From assembly GCF_051967575.1 (NCBI RefSeq), contig NZ_JBQCJW010000004.1, positions 131,051-195,050 of the forward strand: DNA of 64,000 nucleotides, written 5' to 3'. Positions 33,388 to 42,214 of the stretch are shown piece after piece; positions within the stretch are counted from its first letter, which is position 1; each line of letters starts with the position of its first letter. This DNA comes from Solibacillus silvestris_B. Lineage in GTDB: Bacteria > Bacillota > Bacilli > Bacillales_A > Planococcaceae. A program made the position numbers and the translations under genes. The notes beneath the pieces were generated by a model. It was not told the origin of the DNA. It saw only the letters and a program-made list of their open reading frames with translations, and did no database searches.

Positions 33388-34692
33388 TTATGCGTTTGTT
33401 TCTGCGCCTACTTCAGCTGAAACTTTAGCCAATGCCTGCTCCAAATCTGCAATAATATCTTCTACAGCTTCTAAACCGATCGATAAGCGAATGAGCTCCT
33501 CCGATACGCCGGCAATTTTCAGTTCTTCCGCAGATAACTGCTGGTGTGTTGTGCTCGCAGGATGGATGATTAATGAACGGGCATCCCCTACATTTGCTAC
33601 ATGCGAGAACAATTCCACATTATCAATCACTTGGCGACCCGCTTCACGCCCGCCTTTAATGCCAAATGTAATAATCGAGCCGAAGCCGTTTTTCAAATAC
33701 TTTTTCGCCAAATAATGTGTCGCAAAATCTTCAAAGCCATTGTAATTTACATACTCCACAAATGGGTGGTTTCTTAAATATTCGGCAACTTTTTGGGTAT
33801 TTTCATTATGACGGACAATACGCAAATGAAGCGTTTCAAGTCCTTGCAGGAAATTAAATGCAGCATCAGCAGATAATGTTGGACCGAAATCACGCAGTAA
33901 CTGAACACGAAGCTTTGTCGCAAATGCAGCGCCTGCTGTGTCAATTCCGTAGCGTAGTCCGTGATAAGAGGCGTCAGGCTCTGTAAAGCCGGGATGTCTC
34001 CCCTGTGTCCAATCAAATTTGCCTGCATCGACTACAATGCCGCCAATTGTCGTGCCATGACCGCCAATCCATTTTGTAGCCGAATGAATGACAACATCTG
34101 CGCCGAATTCAATCGGGTTGCCTCCATATGGGGAAGCGAATGTACTGTCGATCAATAAAGGCAGTCCATTTTCATGCGCAATATTCGCCACTGCTTCAAT
34201 ATCAAGCACACGCAAGCTTGGATTTCCGATAATTTCAGCAAAAATCGCCTTCGTTTTATCGGTAATTGCCGCACGGAAATTCTCCGGATTTGATTCATCC
34301 ACAAATTTTACGGTAATGCCGTAGCGAGGCAATGTTGTCGCAAATAAATTATATGTTCCGCCATAAAGCGATCCTGCTGCTACAATTTCATCCCCAGCAC
34401 CCGCTAAATTCAAAATGGAAAATGCCACAGCCGCCGCGCCAGATGAAAGCCCTACTGCAGCTGTTCCTCCTTCCAGCAAGGCAACACGCTCCTCAAATGC
34501 CGCGACTGTCGGGTTCATAATGCGGGAATAAATATTGCCCGTTTCCTGTAATGCGAATAGACGCTGCGCATGGGCAGTGTCGTTGAATGCATAAGCTGTC
34601 GTCCGATAAACAGGAACCGCAATCGCACCCGTTACAGGATCAGGTTTTTGTCCGCCATGCAACAATAATGTTTCTGGTTTTAAGTTTGTCAT
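33388..34692 (-). CDS. metY: O-acetylhomoserine sulfhydrylase
   Basis: A 434-residue PLP enzyme of the Cys/Met metabolism family, with the length of MetY. Seen are PETLLLHGGQKPDPVTGA, PVYRTTAYAFNDTAHAQRLFAL, RIMNPTVAAFEERVALLEGG, the PLP-lysine region DVVIHSATKWIGGHGTTIGG and the MetY-specific FGPTLSADAAFNFLQGLETLHLR. It makes homocysteine (or methionine/cysteine variants) from O-acetylhomoserine and sulfide. An S-box riboswitch and terminator lie in the leader, so expression should fall when SAM is plentiful. AGGAGG precedes the ATG. Homoserine, the precursor, could come from the short Hom enzyme encoded nearby. Confidence 0.95.
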   Translation of the reverse strand: MTNLKPETLLLHGGQKPDPVTGAIAVPVYRTTAYAFNDTAHAQRLFALQETGNIYSRIMNPTVAAFEERVALLEGGTAAVGLSSGAAAVAFSILNLAGAGDEIVAAGSLYGGTYNLFATTLPRYGITVKFVDESNPENFRAAITDKTKAIFAEIIGNPSLRVLDIEAVANIAHENGLPLLIDSTFASPYGGNPIEFGADVVIHSATKWIGGHGTTIGGIVVDAGKFDWTQGRHPGFTEPDASYHGLRYGIDTAGAAFATKLRVQLLRDFGPTLSADAAFNFLQGLETLHLRIVRHNENTQKVAEYLRNHPFVEYVNYNGFEDFATHYLAKKYLKNGFGSIITFGIKGGREAGRQVIDNVELFSHVANVGDARSLIIHPASTTHQQLSAEELKIAGVSEELIRLSIGLEAVEDIIADLEQALAKVSAEVGAETNA

Positions 34693-34756
34693 CCATATAG
34701 CCTCCTAAAATTATTCGATGGTGAAATCGGTGTATTTTGAGGAGGATTTTCTTAAA

Positions 34757-34790
34757 TGTAAAAAAACCCTCTTCAGCTAAGAAGAGGGTT
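34757..34790 (-). terminator. Riboswitch-controlled terminator of the metY leader
   Basis: AAACCCTCTT (34763-34772) pairs with AAGAGGGTTT (34781-34790), then a T run on the minus strand. It lies between the SAM aptamer and metY and is the expression platform. Confidence 0.9.
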
Positions 34791-34812
34791 TGCAAATGAG
34801 CAAGTTTGCCTC

Positions 34813-34927
34813 CTCTTATCTTTCAAAATGATTGTTCATTTTGTAGGATGTAGCACCTTTGTCAGTTCATCACTCACTGGTTGCCGGGCATCTTAGGGCC
34901 TATTCCCTCCGCCGCTCTTGATAAGAG
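34813..34927 (-). ncRNA. S-box (SAM-I) riboswitch aptamer
   Basis: On the minus strand the leader reads CTCTTATCAAGAGCGGCGGA, then GGGAATAGGCCCTAAGATGC and CCGGCAACCAGTG, which are the conserved SAM-I segments. The P1 helix is CTCTTATC (34920-34927) with GATAAGAG (34813-34820). A terminator follows and then metY. SAM binding should favour the terminator. All of this fits the known S-box architecture. Confidence 0.95.
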
Positions 34928-34958
34928 TTATGTGATTTATATTCCATCGTTGTTTCAC

Positions 34959-34988
34959 AGTATAAAACATACTAATCCGATAAGTCAA
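34959..34988 (-). promoter_or_regulatory. Promoter of the SAM riboswitch/metY transcript
   Basis: Minus strand TTGACT (34983-34988), an 18-bp spacer and TATACT (34959-34964), just upstream of the aptamer. Confidence 0.6.
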
Positions 34989-35237
34989 CAGAAAAAATAA
35001 ATAATTTTCTGAATTCATTAAAATGCAAAAGCTTTTCTGCGGATGCAGTATTCCTTCGCTACGAATTCACTAAATATTAACATACTTCTTTTATTTGGAA
35101 ATGCTATAATTTCCGTGAAGGATCCTTTAATATTTTAAAATAATTTTAATTTACTGCATCTCATTCAACAATCGGGGGAATGGTTGAGAGTGGAACTTTT
35201 ATTTTGCTGACACTTTTACAAAATGGAGGCGTTATGC

Positions 35238-36716
35238 ATGGCAACTGAAAACGCAAAAAAACTGAATTTAAAACCTGTTTGGATTGTTTTGGCATTTGCT
35301 GCACTTATTACGATCGTTCTTTTACCGAACAATGGAGATCTTCCGATTGTCGGCCAACGTGCATTGGCAATTTTGGCTTTTGCCGTAATTTTATGGGTAA
35401 CTGAAGCAGTTTCCTATCCAGTTAGTTCTGCCATGATTTTGGCTTTAATCGCTGTTTTATTAGGTTTGGCTCCTAGTATGGATGATCCCGCTGTACAAAT
35501 GGGCACAAACGAGGCGCTGAAATTAGCGCTTGGCGGATTCAGCAGCTCATCTGTCGCATTAGTCGGAGCGGCATTGTTTCTAGCAGCAGCAATGCAAATA
35601 ACGAACCTGCATAAACGTATTGCGCTGTGGATTTTATCGTTAGTGGGAACAAAGACAAAGGCATTAGTAGTCGGTGCTATTTTAGTAGCGATTGTATTAG
35701 CGTTTGTCGTGCCGAGCGCTACTGCTCGTGCTGGGGCCGTTGTGCCGATCCTATTAGGAATTGTCGCGGCATTCGGTTTATCAAAAGAAAGTAAGCTCGC
35801 CGCCTTATTAGTCATTACAGCAACACAGGCTGTTTCGATTTGGAATGTCGGGATAAAAACGGCCGCTGCGCAAAACCTGGTAGCACTCGGCTTCATCAAC
35901 TCTGAATTTGGGGTAGATATTTCTTGGGGCGAGTGGTTCATGTATGCAGCGCCATTTTCCGTCATTATGTCGTTTGTTTTATTCTTCGTCATGATTAAAT
36001 TAATCAAGCCTGAAACAGACAATATTGCAGGCGGCAAAAACATCATCCGCAAGCAATTGGATGAGCTCGGTCCATTAAAGCGCAAAGAGATCACATTGAT
36101 CGTCACATCCGTTTTATTGCTGTTTTTCTGGTCCACAGAAGGAAAATTCCATCCTTTTGATACGACAACGATCACAATTTTAGCGATCGCATTTTTGCTG
36201 ACACCAAAAGTCGGTGTATTCAATTGGAAAGAAGCGTCCAGCCGCATCGATTGGGGTACATTAATCGTTTTCGCAGTAGGTATTTCATTAGGTACTACCC
36301 TTTTAAATACAAAAGGTGCTGCTTGGCTGTCAGATACTATTTTCGGATCACTCGGCTTGGATGCGATGCCAATTTTGGCTACAATCGCATTGGTCACAGT
36401 ATTTAATATCGTCATCCACTTAGGCTTCGCTTCCGCTACAAGCTTGGCATCGGCGTTGATTCCGGTATTTATCGCACTTGCCATTAGTTTACCAATGCCC
36501 GCGGAAAATCAGGTTGGCTTCGTATTAATCCAGCAATTTGTTATTTGCTTCGGTTTCCTATTGCCGGTAAGCGCACCGCAAAATATGCTGGCTTACGGCA
36601 CGGGAGCATTTACAACAAAGGATTTCCTGAAGTCCGGTATTCCATTAACGATCGTCGGCTATATTTTAATCCTTCTTCTTAGTGCAACATACTGGAAATG
36701 GATTGGACTATTATAA
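35238..36716 (+). CDS. SLC13/DASS-family anion symporter
   Basis: A 492-residue permease with about 12 helices, of the divalent-anion:sodium symporter family (sulfate, succinate, citrate and similar). It has two repeat-like halves: FVVPSATARAGAVVPILLGI (SNT-like motif region, here SAT) near residue 165, and SAPQNMLAYGTGAFTTKDFLKSG near 440, where the second substrate loop lies. The ATG at 35223 lies inside the ribosome site; GGAGG is spaced eight bases from the ATG at 35238. It stands alone between metY and a nitroreductase gene, with a terminator. The substrate cannot be told. Confidence 0.9.
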   Translation: MATENAKKLNLKPVWIVLAFAALITIVLLPNNGDLPIVGQRALAILAFAVILWVTEAVSYPVSSAMILALIAVLLGLAPSMDDPAVQMGTNEALKLALGGFSSSSVALVGAALFLAAAMQITNLHKRIALWILSLVGTKTKALVVGAILVAIVLAFVVPSATARAGAVVPILLGIVAAFGLSKESKLAALLVITATQAVSIWNVGIKTAAAQNLVALGFINSEFGVDISWGEWFMYAAPFSVIMSFVLFFVMIKLIKPETDNIAGGKNIIRKQLDELGPLKRKEITLIVTSVLLLFFWSTEGKFHPFDTTTITILAIAFLLTPKVGVFNWKEASSRIDWGTLIVFAVGISLGTTLLNTKGAAWLSDTIFGSLGLDAMPILATIALVTVFNIVIHLGFASATSLASALIPVFIALAISLPMPAENQVGFVLIQQFVICFGFLLPVSAPQNMLAYGTGAFTTKDFLKSGIPLTIVGYILILLLSATYWKWIGLL

Positions 36717-36745
36717 TCGACTTCACATAAAAAATTGACTAAAAT

Positions 36746-36778
36746 AAGCTTAAAGGGATCTTTCCTTTAAGCTTTTTG
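36746..36778 (+). terminator. Terminator of the SLC13 permease gene
   Basis: AAGCTTAAAGG (36746-36756) pairs with CCTTTAAGCTT (36764-36774), followed by TTTGTC. Confidence 0.85.
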
Positions 36779-36858
36779 TCGCAATAACGACAGAAGAAAG
36801 AGCGCCATCATAGTATACTGTGCGCCTTTCTACCATTACATAAAAGGGAGATGTTCAC

Positions 36859-37593
36859 ATGAATACAAGAGAATTATTACGCAGTCATTCATCTGTACGT
36901 AAATATACAGGAGAGGAAATACCAAAAGAAACGGTTATTGATTTGATCGAAACTGCGCAAATGGCGGCAAGCTCTCATTTTGTCCAAGCATATAGCGTTA
37001 TTTGGGTAACCGATGAAGAAAAGAAAGCAAAACTTGGCGAGCTGTCAAAAAATGAATTCCAATTCCGGACTGCCGGTGCATCCTTTCTATTTTGTGTGGA
37101 TTTCAAACGACTGCAAGAAGCGGGGAAAAAGCATAATATCGACATCGTAGCAGACTCGGCGGAAAACGTTCTTGTAGGGGTTGCAGATGTAGCGTTATTC
37201 GCTCAAAACTTTGTTGTCGCTGCAGAAGCAATGGGCTATGGCATTTGCTATATCGGAGGCGCCCGTACAAATCCTGCGGAAATTAGCGAGCTTTTTAATT
37301 TGCCTGAATATGTTTTTCCATTGTTCGCAATGACAATCGGTACACCGACTAAGCGCAATGAGACAAAACCCCGTTTGCCTGTTGCTGCTATTTTGCACGA
37401 GAATAGCTATGACACAGAAAAATATGACGCTCTTCTGGATAAATATGATGCAACGATGGAGGCTTATTATGCAAGCCGTTCTTCCAATCAGAAAATGGCT
37501 ACATGGACAAAGCAGATGGCAGATTACTTAATCGAACAGAAACGTCCATTCATAAAAGACTTTTTAGCTTCCAAAGGCTACACATGGAAATAG
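36859..37593 (+). CDS. NADPH-dependent nitroreductase/FMN reductase, NfrA-like
   Basis: A 244-residue nitro/flavin reductase of the NfsA/NfrA group. Visible: the start MNTRELLRSHSSVRKYTGEEI (FMN-phosphate arginines), AQMAASSHFVQAYSVIWV, AENVLVGVADVALFAQNFVVAAEAMGYGICYIGGARTNP in pieces, and LFAMTIGTPTKRNETKPRLPVAAILHEN. These match oxygen-insensitive NADPH:flavin/nitro reductases, which recycle flavin or reduce nitro compounds and disulfides. AAGGGAG precedes the ATG. It is a single gene. A stem GGGATATC/GATATCCC (37614-37645) without a good T run follows and may end transcription. Confidence 0.92.
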   Translation: MNTRELLRSHSSVRKYTGEEIPKETVIDLIETAQMAASSHFVQAYSVIWVTDEEKKAKLGELSKNEFQFRTAGASFLFCVDFKRLQEAGKKHNIDIVADSAENVLVGVADVALFAQNFVVAAEAMGYGICYIGGARTNPAEISELFNLPEYVFPLFAMTIGTPTKRNETKPRLPVAAILHENSYDTEKYDALLDKYDATMEAYYASRSSNQKMATWTKQMADYLIEQKRPFIKDFLASKGYTWK

Positions 37594-37686
37594 TTTTGTA
37601 TTACTGAAATGAAGGGATATCCGTGAAACTTTTTCGTGATATCCCCCTCTTGAATCAAAGTTGATGGATTTTGGAAATGGCCACGT

Positions 37687-37751
37687 GAAAACATCCTTTA
37701 TTTTCGGAAAACGCCAGTTGTATGAGGAAAACGGGATTTTTCCTTTAAAAC
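37687..37751. repeat. 20-bp-phased GAAAAC motifs
   Basis: GAAAAC starts at 37687, 37707 and 37727, and TAAAAC at 37746: spacing 20, 20 and 19 bp. The flanking bases are (C/A)GGAAAACG in two of them. It lies in the gap between the nitroreductase and the gene at 37833. Confidence 0.6.
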
Positions 37752-37832
37752 AGTTCTTTTAGTTTTCCCTGGACACTTATTAGATTCTGTTTTTATTAAA
37801 AAAACTTAAAGTATACGAGGGGAGGTTTTTAA

Positions 37833-38252
37833 ATGGCTCCTAATTTTGTAGCAAAATCATTGGAACGTCAGCATTTAAAATCCATGCGCAAACATTCCTT
37901 GCAAATAATCGATATTAACACTGTGCTAAAGGATCTCCACCATCGAATTGCATCATGCATCGATGCAGGGAAATACGAAGCTGCAACGACATATGTCAAT
38001 CAATATATATCACATACACATATTTGGCATATAAAGTTTGTATGTAATTTGGAAGAGCCTGAAGTCGCATTGATGCAAATTTTCCATCTGCAATATATTT
38101 TCCGTCAAGAGCCTGCGGATAAATTCATAAAAGAACGTGAAATATTGGAAGAGCAGTACGGGAAATTCCGGGCGATTACGCTTTATTCGAATAAGCATAT
38201 GGAAGTACGCCGACAAAAGATGGCTCAATTTATTAAAGAATATAAAAAATAA
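37833..38252 (+). CDS. Hypothetical protein
   Basis: A 139-residue soluble, helical and basic protein (MAPNFVAKSLERQHLKSMRK) with a mid-part rich in His, Tyr and Ile (YVNQYISHTHIWHIKFVCNL) and a basic C-terminal helix (VRRQKMAQFIKEYKK). No family is recognised, and there is no signal peptide or zinc-finger motif. A very good ribosome site (GAGGGGAGG) and a flanking perfect terminator support it as a real gene. It is transcribed alone, and its neighbours give no clue to function. Confidence 0.65.
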   Translation: MAPNFVAKSLERQHLKSMRKHSLQIIDINTVLKDLHHRIASCIDAGKYEAATTYVNQYISHTHIWHIKFVCNLEEPEVALMQIFHLQYIFRQEPADKFIKEREILEEQYGKFRAITLYSNKHMEVRRQKMAQFIKEYKK

Positions 38253-38292
38253 AAATCGATTATTTTGCCTTTCCGCAAAATAATCGATTTTT
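38251..38292. terminator. Bidirectional terminator
   Basis: A perfect 18-bp stem (38251-38268 with 38275-38292) built on AAAAATCGATTATTTTGC, between convergent genes. Confidence 0.88.
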
Positions 38293-38314
38293 GGTTATCC
38301 CGTAACGGGCTTCT

Positions 38315-39994
38315 TTATTTTACCCCTACAATTTGCAATGCTTTTACAGGCTGGAAATCCTCGCCTGTTTTTGCATACGTAATTACCACTTTATCGCCTT
38401 CTTGCAAGTATATTGCAAATGGCGCCACCTCTGAGCTTACGATAAAGCTTTCACCTGTTGCCGTCAAGAATGAAACAATAGTGAAATCCCCTACACGTTC
38501 TTTATAAACACGGACAACCTCTCCTGTGGCCTGTGCCTCTTCTGCGTTTGAAGTGCCATCTACCGTACTTCCTCCGCGGCTAAGCGCTGTTTTATAAAGT
38601 TTTAATGCTTCATTCGGTGTTGTTCCAAATGCTGAAATTTCAGGATTTGCTGCTGATACAATAAAATAGTTTTGTAAAAAGCCGTTCGCGTCCAATACTG
38701 CCGATAACCAGCTTGCCTCACCGTAAAAATTGTAAAGAACCGGCATTTCACCTTTCCATTCTTTTTCGATGAACTTTTTCTCGATAATATCAAGAGCCCC
38801 TTGCGAGTCCATATAAGACTCTTCTAAATTCCCTGTGTAATACGTCGCTTCCCCTGTACGTGCATGTGTCAATGCATAGCCAAGCATCGAGTCGACGCCC
38901 TCTTTCGGGCTTGTGAAATCAGTGAAGTAATACATTTCCCCATCTTCCATAAAGATCGGGCTTACATTTGCTTCCGTGCCTTCATCACTCGGCAATTTAA
39001 CATCCTTTTTGCCGACAAGACTATTCCAAAAACCGTGGACATAGTTTCCGTAGTAACTGTTTTGCAAGCTCACTGTCTCTGGTGACACAGCCCCATCAAT
39101 GAATTCCGGAACATCCGCAGTCGCAATTTTTTCGGTTTTGCCTGTTTTCGCGTCGACAAGTACAATACCCTTCACGTCAAAGCCATTACGTGCCGAAATA
39201 AACTCTCCGTATGATCGAATATAATAAGGCTTGCCATCCTCATCAATTTCCAATTGCGGATCACCGTAGAAAATTAATGATGGATTTTGCAGGCGAATAT
39301 GGCGCTCCAAGTTTTTATTTAAATAAGCTGATGGCACATAGCTCATTTCAGCCTTCACGAATTTCGGGTTGTCGCTGGAATCTGTCGCACTCATCGTGAA
39401 ATAGCCCGGCGTTGTTTTCCCGTTGAACCATTTGAAGAATCCCGAAAATTCCACTGGCGCAATATATACATACGCACCATTTACTTTTTGGATTTGCAAA
39501 TTTCCTAACTCATAGTAACTCGTGTTCGGCACTTGGCCAAATGCTTTTTTCATTTTATTTTTCACGAATTGCGGCGGTACACTTGCCGGCGTTTTCGTCT
39601 CATCAAATGGCGAAATTTCTGTCTCTTCTTTCATTTGCGATGACTCATATTTTTCATTCGCATTCAAAAACGGTGCACTTACTAAATAGCCGATTCCAAT
39701 AATGCCGATAAGAACGATGGCCGATTTGATTTTTTGCTCGGCGCCGACCGCCAATATTGCCCCTACAATCGCCACAACCGGCAAAACATACAAAAAAATT
39801 GTCCAGCTTAAATCAATTTTAGATATATAAACCGTTAAAAATACCGAAATAAAACTTACAACAAATGTCGCAGCCGCTAATACGGAAAATGCTTTTGACG
39901 AAAGCTCTTTATGGCGAACCTTTTTTGTCAACGGTACTAAAAGCAATGTTACAAAAAGCGAACCAATTGCTGTTATTAGCAATAATTGACCCAT
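38315..39994 (-). CDS. Large membrane-anchored protein of unknown function
   Basis: A protein of about 559 residues. Four helices occupy the first 110 residues (LLLITAIGSLFVTLLLVPL, FSVLAAATFVVSFISVFLTVYI, WTIFLYVLPVVAIVGAILAV, SAIVLIGIIGIGYLVSAPFL). The remaining 450 residues form an extracytoplasmic or cytosolic domain with WFNGKTTPGYFTMSATD, RLQNPSLIFYGDPQLEIDEDGKPYYI, YYGNYVHGFWNSLVGK and TAREGEAT-like TGEATYYTGN. Related proteins occur in Bacillus, but I know no function. The ATG at 40003 abuts GAGAGG; the one at 39994 is correctly spaced. Single gene. A final small beta-rich domain (VVRVYKERVGDFTIVSFLTATG) ends the protein. Confidence 0.7.
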   Translation of the reverse strand: MGQLLLITAIGSLFVTLLLVPLTKKVRHKELSSKAFSVLAAATFVVSFISVFLTVYISKIDLSWTIFLYVLPVVAIVGAILAVGAEQKIKSAIVLIGIIGIGYLVSAPFLNANEKYESSQMKEETEISPFDETKTPASVPPQFVKNKMKKAFGQVPNTSYYELGNLQIQKVNGAYVYIAPVEFSGFFKWFNGKTTPGYFTMSATDSSDNPKFVKAEMSYVPSAYLNKNLERHIRLQNPSLIFYGDPQLEIDEDGKPYYIRSYGEFISARNGFDVKGIVLVDAKTGKTEKIATADVPEFIDGAVSPETVSLQNSYYGNYVHGFWNSLVGKKDVKLPSDEGTEANVSPIFMEDGEMYYFTDFTSPKEGVDSMLGYALTHARTGEATYYTGNLEESYMDSQGALDIIEKKFIEKEWKGEMPVLYNFYGEASWLSAVLDANGFLQNYFIVSAANPEISAFGTTPNEALKLYKTALSRGGSTVDGTSNAEEAQATGEVVRVYKERVGDFTIVSFLTATGESFIVSSEVAPFAIYLQEGDKVVITYAKTGEDFQPVKALQIVGVK

Positions 39995-40168
39995 AACAAT
40001 CATCCTCTCTTTGTACTATTTACGAATAACGGAAAAAAAAGATTCATAAACAATTAGAAAAACGCATTTCAAGGCAAAAAAGAGCGGAATATCGTTTTTC
40101 CAATGGTAGATTTCTTTGTAATTCTCTATTTTCGCTACACTTAAAAACTATTTTTAGGAGGTAAATGA

Positions 40169-40831
40169 ATGGCGCGTAAAGTACTGATTTTATTATTTTT
40201 GGGGCTCGGAATATATTATGTGTTCTTTTTTCACACAATCGATAGTTCGCTCAAAATGGTTTTCAAGCTATTGCCGATGGTTTTATTGATCACGCTGGCA
40301 TTTTTGACGAAAATTCCTGTTAAATCAACCTACTATTGGCTCATCTCAATCGGTTTAATCTTCTGTGCAATTGGCGATTATACATTGCAATGGTTCATCA
40401 TCGGGCTGTGCTTTTTCCTGACAGGCCATATTTTTTATATTTTTGCTTTCCGTTCAGCAAACACCGCGAAAACGCCGATTTATGCAAAAGTCATTTTATT
40501 GCTATATGGAGCGATCATGATGTTTTGGATTGCCGGCAGTCTCGTGCAAAAGGGCGATATTGTATTGGCCATTGCTGTTGCGGCTTATATTGTAGTCATA
40601 TTAATGATGGGGTGGACTTCGTTTCGGACGGGAAGCTCTTTTGCCATTATCGGGGCCATGCTGTTTATCGCGTCTGATTCAATATTGGCGATCAACCGTT
40701 TTATGCTGGATGTCGCCTATTCACATGAGCTCATCATGTTCACATATTACGCAGCGCAATTTTTCTTAATGCTTAGTATTGCCCAATACTTCAAAATTAG
40801 TTCAAAAACCGAAATAAAGAGTGTACAATAA
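40169..40831 (+). CDS. YhhN/TMEM86-family lysoplasmalogenase-like membrane protein
   Basis: A 220-residue integral membrane protein with about eight helices. Family features of YhhN/TMEM86: the N-terminal KLLPMVLLITLAFL (cf. KPLP), LIFCAIGDYTLQW (GDxxL), FFLTGHIFYIFAFR (GHxxY) and GAMLFIASDSILAINRFML (GAxLFxxSDxxLAxNRF). Mammalian TMEM86B cleaves the vinyl-ether bond of lysoplasmalogens; the bacterial role is not settled. TAGGAGG precedes the ATG. pepT starts 31 bp downstream on the same strand, so the two may be co-transcribed. Confidence 0.87.
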   Translation: MARKVLILLFLGLGIYYVFFFHTIDSSLKMVFKLLPMVLLITLAFLTKIPVKSTYYWLISIGLIFCAIGDYTLQWFIIGLCFFLTGHIFYIFAFRSANTAKTPIYAKVILLLYGAIMMFWIAGSLVQKGDIVLAIAVAAYIVVILMMGWTSFRTGSSFAIIGAMLFIASDSILAINRFMLDVAYSHELIMFTYYAAQFFLMLSIAQYFKISSKTEIKSVQ

Positions 40832-40862
40832 AAGCAATATGTATTTAGGGGGTCTTTTTCAT

Positions 40863-42089
40863 ATGAAAGAAAAAGTAATTGAACGATTAGTTCGCTATGC
40901 AAAAATCGACACACAATCAGATTTCAACTCAAACACAACACCTTCTACAATGAAACAATTTGATTTATTAAACGTATTAAAAGATGAATTGGCGGATATC
41001 GGCTTAACAGATATCACATTGGACGAAAACGGCTACCTTTTCGCAACACTTGAATCGAATACAGACAAAGATGTACCGACAATCGGCTTTTTGGCACATG
41101 TTGATACGACGTCCGATTACACAGGGACAAATGTGCAGCCACAGCGCATCGACAACTATGACGGTGAAGCGATTACATTAAAAAACGGCTTAGTGATGGC
41201 TCCTGACTATTTCCCGAATTTGAAAAACTATGTTGGTCAAACATTGATAACGACAGATGGCAATACATTATTAGGTGCAGATGATAAAGCGGGCATCGCG
41301 GAAATTATGACGGCGATGGAATACTTAGTAAACAATCCGCAAATTAAGCACGGGAAAATCCGTATAGCCTTTACACCAGATGAAGAAATCGGGCGTGGTC
41401 CGCACAAGTTCGATGTCGAAAAGTTCAATGCCGACTATGCATACACATTGGATGGAGGTCCGCTAGGCGAATTGCAATATGAAAGCTTCAATGCTGCGGG
41501 CGTAAAAGTAACAACCCGCGGGACGAATATCCACCCAGGTTCAGCAAAAAATAAAATGGTCAACTCGATTACGATGGCTATTGAGTTCCAAAATGCAATG
41601 CCGAAAGATGCTGTTCCCGAAAAGACGGACGGCTATGAAGGCTTTATCCATTTAATGCATTTTAACGGCGGCATTGAAGAGTCTACAATGTCTTATATTA
41701 TCCGTGACCATGACCGTCCAAAATTCGAAGAGAAAAAGGAGTATATGGCAAAGGTCGGCAAAGAGATGCAGGCAAAATACGGTGAAGATGCAATAACAGT
41801 TGCAATAGAAGATCAATATTACAATATGGGCGAAAAAATCGAGCCCGTTATGGAAATTGTCGATATCGTTAAGGACGCCTTTGCAAAATTTGATATCACG
41901 CCGATTGTAGAACCGATCCGCGGTGGTACAGACGGCTCCCAGCTTTCTTACATGGGCTTGCCAACACCGAATATTTTTGCGGGCGGCGAAAATATGCACG
42001 GCAAATACGAATTCGTCTCAGCTGAAACGATGGAAAAAGCAACAGAAGTCATTATTGAAATCGTGCAGCTTTTTGAACAGCGCAGCTAA
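40863..42089 (+). CDS. pepT: Peptidase T (tripeptide aminopeptidase)
   Basis: A 408-residue M20B zinc peptidase, normal PepT length. Metal and catalytic motifs: IGFLAHVDTTSDY (His/Asp), TTDGNTLLGADDKAGIAEIM (bridging Asp), FTPDEEIGRGPHKFDV (general base Glu), YTLDGGPLGELQYESFNA, and a late His in NIFAGGENMHGKYE. It releases the N-terminal residue from tripeptides in the cytosol. A longer frame from 40821 lacks a site; AGGGGG precedes the ATG at 40863. A strong terminator follows. Confidence 0.96.
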   Translation: MKEKVIERLVRYAKIDTQSDFNSNTTPSTMKQFDLLNVLKDELADIGLTDITLDENGYLFATLESNTDKDVPTIGFLAHVDTTSDYTGTNVQPQRIDNYDGEAITLKNGLVMAPDYFPNLKNYVGQTLITTDGNTLLGADDKAGIAEIMTAMEYLVNNPQIKHGKIRIAFTPDEEIGRGPHKFDVEKFNADYAYTLDGGPLGELQYESFNAAGVKVTTRGTNIHPGSAKNKMVNSITMAIEFQNAMPKDAVPEKTDGYEGFIHLMHFNGGIEESTMSYIIRDHDRPKFEEKKEYMAKVGKEMQAKYGEDAITVAIEDQYYNMGEKIEPVMEIVDIVKDAFAKFDITPIVEPIRGGTDGSQLSYMGLPTPNIFAGGENMHGKYEFVSAETMEKATEVIIEIVQLFEQRS

Positions 42090-42104
42090 ATAACGGAAAA
42101 TTTG

Positions 42105-42137
42105 ATGGGGGCGATTGATTTCGCCCCATTTTTTTGT
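42105..42137 (+). terminator. Terminator of pepT
   Basis: ATGGGGGCG (42105-42113) pairs with CGCCCCAT (42122-42129), followed by a long T run. Confidence 0.88.
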
Positions 42138-42143
42138 ATACTT

Positions 42144-42167
42144 AATAGACGGAAAATTCCGCTTATT
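42144..42167. repeat. Single copy of the AATAGACGG...CTTATT palindrome
   Basis: It reads AATAGACGGAAAATTCC then GCTTATT, the same imperfect palindrome that forms the array at 6955-7142. Confidence 0.55.
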
Positions 42168-42214
42168 CAAACGTATTCATCAAGGTGTAATTGATTTTAT
42201 TCAGGAGGTGTGAA

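Noticed and set aside
35414..36484. A 356-codon open frame antisense to the SLC13 permease
   Set aside because: It is a mirror of a membrane-protein gene with good codon pattern on the plus strand; no ribosome site and low-complexity Asn/Thr/Ala content.
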